64,000 bases of DNA from Adineta vaga (taxonomy: Eukaryota; Rotifera), in NCBI GenBank assembly GCA_021613535.1, contig CP075495.1, positions 310,001-374,000 of the forward strand, in the 5' to 3' direction. The notes below the pieces were generated by a model. That model was not told the DNA's origin. It ran no database searches and saw only the letters and a list, made by a program, of their open reading frames with translations. The translations under genes and the position numbers were made by a program. Position 1 is the first letter of the stretch; each line of letters opens with the position of its first letter. This document shows, one piece after another, positions 35,194-47,700 of this stretch.

Positions 35194-35277
35194 CATATTA
35201 AGGGTACTTAAAGAGAGTACGAGTGTCTTTCGAATGATAACAAAATCAAGAATATCGATGTCGATCTCGAAGTAGAA

Positions 35278-36287
35278 ATGAATATATCTCGACGAGAGCA
35301 AAGAGTGCTTCTGCTTCATGAATTTCGTTTGGGTCGTAAAGCAACGGAGGCAACGAGCAGTATATGCAGCACGATAGGTAAGGATGTAGTGTCCGTTCGT
35401 ACATCGTAACATTGGTTCCATCAGTTTAAGAATGGTAACTTCGAACTCGATGATTTACCTCATACGAGAAGACCACTACAGGTGGATATGAATGGATTAA
35501 AGCAGCTTATTGAAGAAGATCTTCGATGGACAACACGATGGTTAGCAGAGCGAATTGGGTGCTCCCAAGTAACAGTGGAAACACATCTTCATGAATTACG
35601 CAGGACGTGGAAATATGGTGTTTGGGTACCACATGCGTTGTCACCACATTAGCTTAAACATAGGGTTGATGCTTGTATGGAATTAATGACATCTCATCGC
35701 AACTATCAATGACTCCCCAATCTTATTACTGAAGATGAGAAGTGGATATTGTATGTTATGCACACGTACAGGCGACAGTGGGTGTTACCGCGAGATAGAG
35801 GTGTATCAACTCCCAAAAGTGACCTTCACCCAAAGAAGATTATGCTAAATATTTGGTGGGGTGCAAAATGAATTATTATTTGGGATCTCTTTCGAGCTGA
35901 TTGCACAATCACTGCTGATATCTCTTCTAAGCAATTGGGCCGAGTTGCAACAAAACTTTAGGCGAAGCCAGGCAGAGTTTTTTTGCATGAGAACGCTAGA
36001 CCGTATATTGTAAAGTCGACTCGTGATAAATTATTAAGGCTCGGATGCGTCACGGTTTCACATCCACTTAAATCTCCAGACTTGACTCCTACAGACCACC
36101 ACTTATTTCATTCTTTATCGAATTATTTACGCGAAAACAAATTCGACGACGAGTACAACCTAAAAATGGATCTACTCAACTACTTTGGCTAAAAATCCGA
36201 GGACTTCTACGAATACGGCATCCTTTCTTTACCGCACTGTTGGCGACAGGTCACGGATAATAATGGATAATATATCGTCAAGAGTTA
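35278..36287 (+). pseudogene. mariner-family transposase, multiple stops
   Basis: The frame from ATG 35278 keeps mariner transposase features from the N-terminal helix-turn-helix region (SRREQRVLLLHEFRLGRKATEA) to the C-terminus (KSEDFYEYGILSLPHCWRQVTDNNG). It is interrupted by about eight stops of all three types, with no large rearrangement. The catalytic region retains TEDEKW and SPDLTPTDHH, but the middle block reads HENARP in place of the usual HDNARP, so the second catalytic Asp is Glu. Poorly conserved T-rich ends near 35130-35158 and 36300-36325 may be its terminal repeats. It is an old, dead copy. Confidence 0.85.
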
Positions 36288-36460
36288 GTTAAATTCGTTA
36301 AGTTGAAAAATAAAAGGAAAATTCACAGGCAAAACGCAAAAAAGCTTGCCAACCTAATCCAAAGAAAACTTTTTGTTAAAACTTTCCTATTCTCACCCTG
36401 TTTTATTCATATGGCACGCACGAATTACGAGTTTTCGCACTTAAGTGAAAGTATCCACAC

Positions 36461-37172
36461 TAGGGTCCGGCGGACACAAACACCATACTGTTGAAGTCTG
36501 ATCATTCCAGATTTCTAGCAATAATTTTTAGATACATGTTTCGAATTCGATAGTACTCGTTTTTCTTCATTTGTGCTTTTCGCGGATAGGAAGCTGTCAC
36601 ATAACTTCATATTTCACTACTTTACGTTGCACTAATCACGAGATATAATAGACGGACCCATCAATCAGATAACAGTATGTTTTCTTAAAGAAAAAGAAAT
36701 GCTTATTTAATGTCTATATGCATAAAAAACCCACAAAACCAAGTAAAAGTTTCAATAAAAGTTTGATACAGACAGAAGAGACAGAAAATGATCGTATGAT
36801 CGACGAAAAATGTATCTAGCATTGGGATAGTACATTAGTGTTACACCTGTCAGTGCTAACTAAATAGGGGTATTTTTCTCTCCTCGACGTTGGATTTTTT
36901 TGTTGACTGCTAGAATTTACTAAATTCCTTTCACTTCGTCTGACTATCTTTGGACGCTTTTATTTTCCTTCCATTTCCCTATACCAATATTCTTTTCAAC
37001 TCTTGCGGCGTATAAACAATCACTTTCTCACTGTTCTTCTCATAGGCATCTGTGTTTTCCAAAGAAAGCAATATCGCACTAAGTTATCGATCAGTACATC
37101 CGGAAACGGTGAATCCCGCCCCAATCCCATATTCCTTTAGAATCGAGGTCGGGACAATCCCGCCGGACCTTG
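36461..37172. mobile_element. Non-autonomous hAT-like element (TAGGGTCCGGCGG termini)
   Basis: The left end TAGGGTCCGGCGG (36461) pairs with the right end CCGCCGGACCTTG (to 37172). Flanking duplications are ATCCACAC (36453-36460) and ATCCACAT (37173-37180), seven of eight identical, as expected for an aged hAT insertion. The inner sequence near the right end (GGGATTGTCCCGACCTCGATTC on the minus strand) resembles the interior of the 7309-7948 element, so both belong to one family. No transposase is encoded. Confidence 0.8.
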
Positions 37173-37277
37173 ATCCACATGGATTTATTTGAAGTACCAG
37201 TAGAAGTACCAAGTATATTTTTAAAATATAAGCATAGGTACAAGGCGATGTTTTCTGTGTACGATAACAGAGTGCCG

Positions 37278-37356
37278 TCATATATCCCGCGCTTCAAAGA
37301 CGCTCCTTCATTTCTCGCAGGAGACGAACTGGTCTTTAAAACGCGGGATATATGAC
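37278..37356. repeat. Short palindrome with GTCATATATCCCGCG arms
   Basis: GTCATATATCCCGCG (from 37278) and its exact reverse complement (to about 37356) flank about 50 bp, within which AAAGAC and GTCTTT form inner arms. A strong cruciform or hairpin could form. The identity is unknown; it may be a tiny MITE or a fragment. Confidence 0.6.
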
Positions 37357-37528
37357 ACTGCTGGAAAACACAAGTAACCACCCTTGTCCGTAGAACAGTA
37401 GGTTGTGTATTAAATATATAGCATGTTTTCTCATGTAACGTAGAAAGATCCTATGATAGGGAATCTGATCTTGTGGGAAAATCATATTTTATTTCAGCAA
37501 GAAGATATAAGGATCAACCAGCAGCATG

Positions 37529-38656
37529 AGAGAGTGTGAGTACACAAGTGCTATCTAAGTCTAGTACCCTATTTCTGTTTCCCTAATAGTTGAAGAAAAA
37601 ATACAAATTTCTTAGAACTGACTATACTATAAATACAGACCCTCTAAGCTATCTCTGGTCAAACTTTCGCCGCAATCTTTCATCATTACCAGATATCTAC
37701 TGATGTCTTATCACCCACTATCAGATTTTCATCAAAAGATGCTTTTTCGTAATTTATATTCATTCAAGACCAATCTGATAGAAGTCTTTAGCCGAAATAG
37801 CTTTGCCCAAATGGAGATCATGTCGAGCAAAATGTGCCTTGAAAGAGTTTGGCAAGATAGCTATTATGGTACCCACTGTTATGTGTACTTTTCGTTAGAA
37901 AGCCACAGAATTCTATGATGATTTCAGGCGATAAATGCAATCTAATGCTACAGTTAGAAAGAGCGCTCAAGCTGTACCATAATATCAACAAATATATAGC
38001 CATGATCAGGTTGTATTAAAGTAACGCAAGAAGAAGTAAGCAAAACTTTTCGAGCTTTATCGCGATCCGTAATCAAATGGCCCTCTGAAAAAGTAGATAA
38101 ACTGCGTCGGAACCAGTATGTGAAAAGTATATGTAAATATGTGTTTAAATTTTTCAATGTTTAATTTCATGAGTCTTTGTTTCGAGGCATGTTTTTCCTA
38201 TACTATGTTTGTGGATTTCTATTACAACTTGAACACTCTTTTTAACTGTACCACTAGATTGCATTCATCGACTAGAATCATCATAGAATTCTGTGGCTTT
38301 CAAACGACCAGTACATACAACAGTAGGATACCATAGCAGGTATCTTACCAAACTCTTTCACGCTACAATTTGGGCGCTAGTATTTCGACTAAGCATGTCA
38401 ATCAGACGGGTTTTGAATGAATATAAGCTGTGAAAAAAGCATCTCCTGATGAAGATCAGATAGGCAATGATAAAACATCAGTAAATGTCTCAGAATGATG
38501 AAATTTGGCGGCGAAAGTTTGACCAAAGATAGCTTAGAGGGTCTGTGTTTATGGTATAGTCAGTTTTTTCGAATTTGTATTTTTTCTTCAACTATTAGGA
38601 AAAGGAAAATAGGGTACTAGGCTGACAGATAGTACTGATGTACTCACACACTCTCC
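37529..38656. mobile_element. Large fold-back (inverted-repeat) element
   Basis: The left arm (37529 to about 37975) is the reverse complement of the right arm (about 38228-38656) at roughly 75-80 percent identity by eye, with a spacer of about 250 bp. The outer ends read GAGAGTGTGAGTAC and GTACTCACACACTCTCC, resembling the telomere-like motif of this window in the same G-first, C-last order. A third copy of the arm lies at 10640-12060. Short open frames across it have no recognisable domain. Divergence of the arms suggests an old element. Confidence 0.75.
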
Positions 38657-38818
38657 GACCATTGGCTGATCATTCTTTCTTGCCGCTGAAATAAAAATAG
38701 ATTCTTGTATCCATTTATATAAGGAATCTGTAATTCTATCATACCCTGAAGTACGGTTTGCCTGAAAAGTCTTGCTACATATCTTTCTACTGTTCGGAGC
38801 AGATATGTTCTCAATTAT

Positions 38819-38945
38819 CTTTCTTCTTTTCTGTCTTTCTAGTACATACGTATTCATTCTGTCTGATCCAACATCTTGATCGATGGGTGAAGGTTTGGGT
38901 GTGAGATGAATGAGTGAATCTTGTCCTCATTCCCACCCACACCCA
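38819..38945. repeat. Second copy of the 85-bp tag plus telomere-like motif
   Basis: 38819-38904 repeats 29749-29829 almost exactly. It continues into GGTTTGGGTGTGAG (about 38891-38904), about 25 bp of spacer, and CATTCCCACCCACACCC (38928-38945). Confidence 0.75.
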
Positions 38946-40240
38946 TCACTGTCACATTTTGTTTTATTTTTGATAAACCCGAAGTTTTACAGAGCTTTTG
39001 AAGATTATATCCTTGAAGAGTTCGTTGGCAAATTGCTTGAGAGTAATAGTTGGTTATTATGCGAATTTGTTTTAAGTGTAGTTTCGCAATGGAGAATTTG
39101 GCACCGCTCCTCTAATATAACTAATTAAAGACCTTAGAGTACCCTCGTTGTACACTACTTGAGGACACAACGATATTACTGCAATGCCGCTGAATAATGA
39201 AAAAGATGATGAATTAGAAGTTGCTTTGACTTAGATTTCGAAAGAAAACGTAAAGCGGTATCCTTAGAGGATAAATCTTTGAGACACAGAATAAATGTGT
39301 TATGTGGAAACCTGAAGATTTCTAGTGAACAGTACAAGACGCTACTGTTCGTCACTACTTCTCTCCACATTTATCTTTGCTCTGGAAAACTGAATAGTTG
39401 TTGAAATCTTGTCCATTTTCTCTTACGGACATTATTAGCTTTTTCAAAAATCTTCATCACATAGAATTATATGAGAATGCCCATTACAGAGAGATACTTC
39501 GGACTGTCAAGACCGTTCATTCTACGGAAGTGTCCACTATGAGAGATTTTGCTGTATATATAGATATTAATTTAATTATAAATATGATAGATAACAATCA
39601 CTTAAAATAGGATGATTCAGTTTAGAAAGGGATTGCATGACTTTAGTTATCTGTAGTAGAATTTGCGGATTTGTTTTAGGTTCGGTCCAGCTTAAATTTC
39701 GAAAAACCTGAACTGTGGCCATCTCCGTTGTATAGGTTGGTTATGGCATTTGATATTAGAGAACTATTGCATAATCGTTACTAAATAAGGTTTAGCCTTC
39801 CATATCAAAATAATGATAAGTGAATTTCATATAATTAAATCAAAATTTATAGAAATAATAGTTTCAGAAAGTTTAGTGCTGTATTGGTTTTGTGAGTAGT
39901 AAGTATATTGAATGTGCAAAAAACTGGTGAATGTGTGAGATTAACTTTTAGTCAAAAGAATTCAGTTTTAGAGATAGCGAGGTGTTTTATGATTGGTTGT
40001 GATATCCATTAAATACTGACTATACTCTCTTCTTGCCTTCTTGAAGTTTCTATGATATAAAGGCCCCACCGACTGACGAATAAGGAAAGACTATAATCAT
40101 AAGGTTTGGTAACTCTGTTCGGAGCGTGTACTCGCGTATCTTTTGAATTATAGTAAAATTCCTTTGCAGATATTTATGATGCATCGCATGCTAAACTTAT
40201 TGATGTACACTCTAATGCACCATATCGCGATGATCGACCT

Positions 40241-41377
40241 ATGAATTCATATATAGGAACATCTCAGCAGGCCAAGTCATTTTCAGCTTTCATATGTCTT
40301 ACTTTAGTACAAATATTGACCGCAATTGTATACAAGTTATCCCAAAGAGGAAATCAGTATGACTATTCTCCTGCATCAGCAGTTGTGATCGCAGAGCTTC
40401 TCAAATTATTTATCAGCTTCATAATAATTTCTGTAAACACCAATAGCTCAAATGAAACGGATGAAACTTCCTGCGATACACCCATGTCCAATTTCGAACG
40501 TGAATGCGAAGACAAGCTCTCTGAAAATCTTCATACAGGAGCGACGCTTAACTCATCACCCTCTTACTTGACTCCTTTTCACAAGGTACGATTCGCTTTA
40601 GGAATATTACGCCGACAGATTACTCGAAAACTTGCTCTTCATTCAGCAGCTTTAGGGCTTCTCTATTGTGTCAACAACCAGCTATCGTTTACCATGTATC
40701 AATCTATTGATGTAGCAACCATATCTCTGTTCAAAACACTTTCATCTCCTTTTGCAGCATTGATATTGTGGGGAGCATGTAATAGAAGTATAGGCCGTTT
40801 GGGTTGGACTGCATTGTTACTACAGGTAGTCGGACTAGGTATCGTACAATATAATCCATGTATTCAGAGTACCAATCTAGGTGAGAGTCATTATGCTATG
40901 CTAATCACTGCCGCAACAATTACTGCTGTATGCAGTGTTTATAATGAACAATGTATCAAAATCTTGAAGGCTGATTTGCAAACCCAAAATATTGTTCTTT
41001 ATTCATTCGGTGTCATTTTTAATCTAATTGTTTTTCATACAGCAGCTTATAGAGTATCATCATTTTCAAGGTCATTGAGCTTTTTTGCAGGATATTCATG
41101 GTGGGTCGTTGGTGTTATTGCATGTAATTCGGTTGTTGGACTAGCCGTGACAGCGGTCTATAAATACAGTGATGCGATCATGAAAACATGGGCATCCGCA
41201 TGTGCGACAGCAGCGTTATTGCTGTGCAATAGACTACTCTTTCATATTGTCGCGAGTGCACAAATGTATGCAGGCGCGACCGTCGTTTTTGCAGCGTCTT
41301 ACGTGTACATCCTTGCACAAAAAGATTTGCCATTGTCGTCTGCTAGTACAACAACACAAAATCCTACTATAACATGA
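40241..41377 (+). CDS. Nucleotide-sugar transporter, SLC35A-like
   Basis: A 378-residue membrane protein with about ten hydrophobic segments and the nucleotide-sugar transporter pattern: LLYCVNNQLSF (about 145-155), a KTLSSPFAALILW segment, LLLQVVGLGIVQY, SVYNEQCIKI and a C-terminal VYKYSDAIMKTWASACATAALL block. Family members exchange a UDP- or CMP-sugar for the nucleoside monophosphate across the Golgi or ER membrane; the closest appear to be the UDP-galactose/CMP-sialate type. A polar loop (about 65-110) replaces the usual short one. The frame is open upstream of ATG 40241 to a likely splice acceptor (TTTGCAG, about 40163-40169), so an additional 5' exon may supply the real start. The specific substrate cannot be told. 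Confidence 0.82.
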   Translation: MNSYIGTSQQAKSFSAFICLTLVQILTAIVYKLSQRGNQYDYSPASAVVIAELLKLFISFIIISVNTNSSNETDETSCDTPMSNFERECEDKLSENLHTGATLNSSPSYLTPFHKVRFALGILRRQITRKLALHSAALGLLYCVNNQLSFTMYQSIDVATISLFKTLSSPFAALILWGACNRSIGRLGWTALLLQVVGLGIVQYNPCIQSTNLGESHYAMLITAATITAVCSVYNEQCIKILKADLQTQNIVLYSFGVIFNLIVFHTAAYRVSSFSRSLSFFAGYSWWVVGVIACNSVVGLAVTAVYKYSDAIMKTWASACATAALLLCNRLLFHIVASAQMYAGATVVFAASYVYILAQKDLPLSSASTTTQNPTIT

Positions 41378-41419
41378 GATATTTAGTTCCCTCGATAGAA
41401 AGAAGGATCGTATGAAAAA

Positions 41420-43070
41420 AATCATTTGTGTGTCTGCGTGTGTTACGATGAAAGGTTAAAGGAACAGCGAGATGTCACAACGTTAATGTTATCATGCAAA
41501 GATTCATGGTAGGCAAATACTGATATACATTTCTATAGTAACAGTTATATCCCCATACTGACGGAATAGATTTATTTGATGATAGAGTACGGATAAGGGA
41601 ATGTAGTTAACTATCAAAGATGTAAGAATAGTAAGCATGAGAAGGAATCTATTATTTCTACCTATTTTCTTTGTTAAAGTGTCTATGTATGACTGTCTGT
41701 TGAAGCCAGTTCGGAACTTTTATTGATTGAAAAATTTCTGATATTCTAGAAAAGTCTTTGCCAATGCTAGTCAAGACTTGTGAATTCGAATTAATGATCA
41801 AATATGACGTTTTTAATAGTTACCAACCAATGAAGGTTCAAATTTATTTGTTTGTAAAAGTTTGATCGACGGTTATGCAACACTCGATTTATATCTGAAG
41901 TTCGTTTTATAGAACAGCGGTTGACGAATAATACGCATTATTACTAGTAAAGCTTGAGCAACGATACTTTGGGGTTACCAGTTTTATATAAATTGTTATG
42001 AATAAATGACAAACTAGCAAAACACAGTTTTCATTTAACACTTTGTCTACACGTTATATATACAGAGAGAGAATGGCAATAAGAAACCAATAAAGTTTTC
42101 TTCACCTACTTCTAAATCTTTTTGATGAAATTCTTCCTAACTGAGGCTTAACTTGAGGGTAATTGAGGTTGATAAATGTGTATTCGAGATTGACTTTCGT
42201 TGAACCATCTGTTTTGTGGAGTAATGAACATCAAACCCTTGGAAAATGTTTAAATCAGAGATGTTCACCGCGCTTCAGAATGTGCCGCTGCCGCGCCGCT
42301 CAGATCGACAAATCCTATATTGGGTTCCGTCAGTAAAATTTCCGTCGGAAGTGCAAATTTTATGAACGTTATTTTTAGCCATATTTTATCACGGTATTAT
42401 GGGCAGCGCTGCTGTGGGCATCTCTGGTTTAAATAGCGTCGGTTAAAAAATTGATCGTTTTAAATGCTTTAGTTAATTTTCATAAGTGTCAACTGCATAA
42501 TAACATTCAAAATAGACGAAAATCATGTCACGCCCATGATATAATCTTGTCACTCACTATGAAAGGTGCGCTACATTCGATCGAACCATATCTAAAAAAG
42601 TTTTATTCAACTTCTCGCAACAGAATCGACATACTCTTTAATTAACGTCAAAGCATTTTTTTGGCCTGAATTATACCATATCTCGATACGTTGCATCCAG
42701 TCTATAAATATTCTAGATCGGCTACTGATGTAACGTATTCTCTTCGTAGCAATTCTCAAAGTAGTTCTTTTTTCAGTTTACTTTCAAAAATTCTGTTAAC
42801 AAAAGCTCGATGACATCTTAAGAGAGATTTAAACGAAATATTCTAACCACTTTCAAAATAGAAGGAAATCATAAGTTTAATAAATGAAAATTGTGATTTT
42901 TCAGAAATTGTCAAGTGATCTGATTCATAGGCTGAAAAGCATTCTTTCTTAGACATTTTGCGTGACAAGATCTATTCAAGAAAGCGCTTATTACTACTAA
43001 CATAGCATTATTTGTGAACAGCAACGGTTGTGCCAGGAATGATATAAACCTCTCAGTATTTGGAATATTT
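41420..43070. other. Intergenic, no gene recognised
   Basis: No protein motif or clear repeat is seen. A G+C-richer patch at about 42270-42300 (CGCCGCTCAGATCG) stands out slightly. The longest open frame (42451-42645) has no recognisable feature. Confidence 0.4.
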
Positions 43071-43072
43071 CT

Positions 43073-43117
43073 GAGGATGTGGGTGTGAATATATCTTCTT
43101 CATCCACACCCACCCTC
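43073..43117. repeat. Telomere-like G-block / C-block inverted motif, compact copy
   Basis: GAGGATGTGGGTGTGAAT (43073-43090), about 10 bp of A+T-rich spacer, then CATCCACACCCACCCTCA (43100-43117). The arms are nearly perfect reverse complements, the cleanest hairpin of this type in the window. Confidence 0.75.
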
Positions 43118-43640
43118 AAGATTGAACTATGTTTTACGACGTAGATTGCAGAACTTTTCACGCTGCATTTTGTGGTGTATCTTGTTTTCTGATAAAACAT
43201 ATTTAGAAATGTTACTTTGTATAGATGAATAAAAGAATATGAAAATAAACTAGTACGATCCCATAATTTTGAAATTAGTAAAATACGTTTTCAAAATGTT
43301 TATGGTCCTTATATAGTGATCTAACAGATATATCTAATCAATAAGCTATAGAATTGTTAATAAGGAAATATTTATGTTGATGATGTTGTCGATAGCTTAA
43401 TGTTAACATTTGAACAAGAAATGAACAGAGAAGTGATTGATGTGACAAGTTGAAAAAGATTAAGTATCAAAGAACTTACGAATATCATCACGAAAGTTGT
43501 AAAAGAAAAGTAGAGGCTATGTTGGATCTTTCAAGAGCAGAGAGTAATCAAGAATCGGTCACTGATTTGAGTCGTGTAAAAATATCTTAAAATTGGAAAA
43601 CAAAAGTTCAGAAGAAGATATTTGCAATACTATGAAATGA

Positions 43641-44410
43641 ATGAAAGAGAATGAAAATAAATTAAGAATACTTGTTATTATACTTGGTCAACCTCGTGGT
43701 GGTCAACTAACATGGAAACTTCTACATAAGTTTTGTCTTCAACGATTTAATGCACATTTAGCATTATTAAACATAAGAATTTCAGTTTCGAACATATTTA
43801 CATGATATAGCTCAATATATTTGGACAAAACCAAAACTATTGTAAGATACAGAGAAGATTTATAAGAGTAGAAAATTATTCACATAAATCACATACTTCG
43901 ACATTTTTCGCGCTTAGATGGCTATAATAACAAAAAAATGACTAAAATTTAACTACTTGATAAATATGATTGATTTATATTAACGAGAGCTAATGAATTA
44001 TATCTTTGTCAACATTGTGGAGGATGGTCTGATCATCATATGATTGGAAAATCATCTATTTTTATGAAAATGATCAATATAACAAGTGAATTAGTTTGTA
44101 ATTCTGATTATTGGTTTACTAAATTCCAAAGAGAACAATATAAATATGAATTGCGTTTTGAAAGAATTCAAGAGATGATTTAGACATATTTGAATTTCTA
44201 AGATTAATATTCACTGTTAGAGCTCAAGGAGAATTTCTTCCACAATTGAGTTCATTCGGTTTAAAAGTAAAATATCCAATAAAATTGAAATCAACTATTA
44301 AATGTTTTAAAATGTCTTTACTTTCAATTAATTACAAGAAGAGAATAACTCATTTTCGAATGTGTGTAAATCTAACCGTGATATTCTTAACTATAATGCG
44401 AGAATAAATA
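43641..44410 (+). pseudogene. Degenerate protein-coding relic of unknown family
   Basis: Short stretches in shifting frames look like real protein: an N-terminal block containing ILVIILGQPRGGQL (about 43670-43705) and a downstream block containing ELYLCQHCGGWSDHHMIGKS (about 43995-44055) followed by ITSELVCNSDYWFTKFQRE. Frame changes and stops separate them. The GQPRGG..W and GGWSD..IGK words recall a large bdelloid family of putative surface-glycan or transferase-like proteins, from memory only; I cannot name it with confidence. It lies just outside the hAT element. Confidence 0.4.
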
Positions 44411-44737
44411 AAGAGAAAGAATAAAAATTCTATAATATTTCATTATCATTTATATAAGTGATTCAATTTAAAATAGAAAAAAATCATAAATTTATAAAAT
44501 CCAATTATTTTTAAATAAATATAAAGAATAATTTAAGATTAAACATATTATTAAAGAGAATAAGAAACTAAAATCATATTTCTCATTTCTTTTTTTATTT
44601 CAACTTGAGAATAAATGAGACACATTTTTGTTATGAAAAATTGAAAGATATTTATACCGATGAGATTAATGAACAGATTTTTCACAGAACAATGATTTTT
44701 TAATTCTAAAGAAAAGAATGAGCAAATGTGTTTCTAT

Positions 44738-47700
44738 CAGAGGTGAGCACAGGACAACATTTTTCATCCTGTCCTGCCTGCCGCTCCGCCACCACCCGTC
44801 CTGTGGTGCGGGCAGGACAGGACGAAAATTGGTCCCTCGCCTGCAGGACAGGACAGGCGCAGGACAGGACAGGACAGGTTTTTGGCAGGACACTCATGAA
44901 TATTTTTAGTTAAAGAAGACATTGAATTTATCATGCATTCTTTTTACAACTCATCCCTGGATTATGAATATTACATCTATTTTTTTAATACGATGAGTTA
45001 AATAAATAAACACAAAAAAAAGAATGAACAACTATTGGAATAAACACGTATTATGAAAAAAAAGATATTATAGAAGACTCGAAGTGAAAATGACGTAACA
45101 TTACGTATAAATAACTATTAGTATCAATGATATAAAATACAGGAGATATTAAGCCTATGTCTTTTAAGAACATATAAATACAAATAATGAAAGCTCTTGT
45201 TCACAAATAAGACAATCATTGTTCAAATAAATGTTCGTATTTTCTCATTGATCTAATTAGTAAAATGTTGTCCAATTGTTCAGGATTCAAACTCGTTCTT
45301 CTTTCTTGTATAATTAAACCTGCTCCTGAAAATTGTCTTTCTACACTTGTAGAAGTAGCTGGTATTGAAAAAATACGACGAGCTAAACGAGCTAAACGAG
45401 GAAACTTCTCGTATTGATCAGTCCAGAACTTTAATGGATTGGATGATAATTTGAGTTTTTCTAACTCGAAATTCAAATAACGATCAAGTTCATCCGATTT
45501 TTTTGATGAGATTGGATATTCTTCACTTTCATTGCCAGATTCACCTCCATCTTCTCGTCGAACATCAGATCCATCGGATTCAAATCGACGAAACAAATCA
45601 CCTTTAAACTTCTTTGTTGTAGGTTCTTGTGCTTCTATATGATTTGATTCAGTTGATTCAATATGGATTAGCTGCATTTGTTGACGCACATATCTGTAAC
45701 ATTCAGCACGTTCAGTATAAGAGCAGGCTTTTAATGAACGATATTTGGGATTTAATAACGTAGCAGCATAATGTCTGATATCAAGTTCAAACATTTCGTC
45801 CAATAAACCTCTCATTCGATTAAGAAAAAATTTTATACCTAGAGCACAAAAAATATTTATTGATATAATAGTTCGTCCCTTACATACCTTCTAATTCTTC
45901 GAATAACTCGTCGTCTATCTCATTTGGTTCTTGTTCGGATTCATGTTCACCATTATTTTCGTGATAATTCACTAATGAATCGAATGATTTTAATACATCT
46001 CCTAATGTTTGTGTACATAGCAAGACTAAATGTAAAGATGGTGAATTACCAGTTTGAATTATTTTCATTACATCCTGAAATGGTTGTAACAATAGCATAA
46101 TTTGTTTGATTTTCTTCTCATCGACGTTGATGAATAGCTTCTGTTGCTGTTTATTGATCAAAATTTTCTTCATAATCTTATACGATTTCAATATTGATTT
46201 CAATGAATTCATGATTGATAACCAACGGACATCAATTGCTTGATGTACTGTTGATCCACCATTATTTTCGATCTCATTGTTCAAACCAGACTAAAAAGAT
46301 TAAAAAATTCTTTTTTTTATTCGAGTAAACATTAGAAAATCATTATATCAACTTTTTTAATATATTTAACAATTTTTTTACATTGTTCCAATGTAGAAAG
46401 CACATATTTTGCTTCAACTGGAATATCATTAATTGACACACTTCGTAATGATTGTTTATTGATCGCTACTAATGTTGACGTATTTGTTTTTCTCTTTTTT
46501 ATAACCGGAATTGATGATAATGGTAAAATATATTCTTCATCATCATCGGATGATTCTTCACTTGAAAAAATACTTTTTTGTTCTTTTAGAATTGAATCAT
46601 TATTTGATGTTGTTGTTACTATTGTTGTTGTTACTGTCGTTGATGCTGATAAATCAGATTGATTTTTCTTCTTCTTTTGGTGATGAAAGAATGTTGTTTT
46701 TAATACGTTGTTCAAACGATGACCGAAACAGAAAATAGGACTATATGGTTCAAAAGCTTTGACAAAATTTGAACCTCGATCAGATATTATGTTCACCATA
46801 GCTAAATTATTAATACCAAATTCACTTAAATGAGATTCAAGGGCCTATAAAGTCAAAATCGAAAATACGATGTATTGAAAGAGTAATCTTACTTTTACAA
46901 CTAAATCAGCTGATTTAATACCAAGAAAAGGTCGACAGAATAAATCTATTGAATAAAATCGATATTGAGCATCAACAAAACATATATTCAGTCCTAAATA
47001 GGCAATATTTTTGTACGGATCTGTCCAAAAATCTGGACATATAGTCACGGAACGATGTTGAAGTGGTTCACGTAGTTTATGTTTTATACATTCTCTAAGA
47101 CAATCTGCAAGATGATACACATTTCGAGATAAAGTGTGACGGCTTCGTAAAACATTATCGATATCAATTACACCATATTTGTGTCCTGAAAATCAATTCA
47201 AAACACTATTGATTTTGGTTCAATAAAAATAAGATAAAGTAACATACCAATTCGAATTAGTTCTTGAGCTATACTACGAAATCCTGAATCTTCTATGATT
47301 GAAAATGGACGAAGATCTGTGCTGATCCACTGAGTACATAATAGCTTCATATGTTCAGCATCCTTTTCACTTAATTTTTTCGACTTTAGGAATCCATGTT
47401 GAGTAAGAATACTTTGTGCCGACGATGATGAAGAAGAATGATCAATTTCAATGGAAGAAGCTAATGGTAATGATGACAATCCACCAACTGATCTACATTT
47501 CATTTCATGAGCTTTTAAACGAGTTGTTCCACTTTTTGAAGAATAATTGAACGTTTGATAACACTTGAAACAACTAACATGTCCGACAATTCGTTGATAT
47601 TCATTATTTTCATCTAATTTAGCAGGAAATCCAAATGTATTCCACCAGGTTGCTCCAGATGATGATTCGTTTTTTACTACTTTGTAAAGTTTATCATCCG

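Noticed and set aside
44666-44913. Open frames across the left end of the hAT element
   Set aside because: They translate the sub-terminal AGGAC repeats and cross the element boundary.
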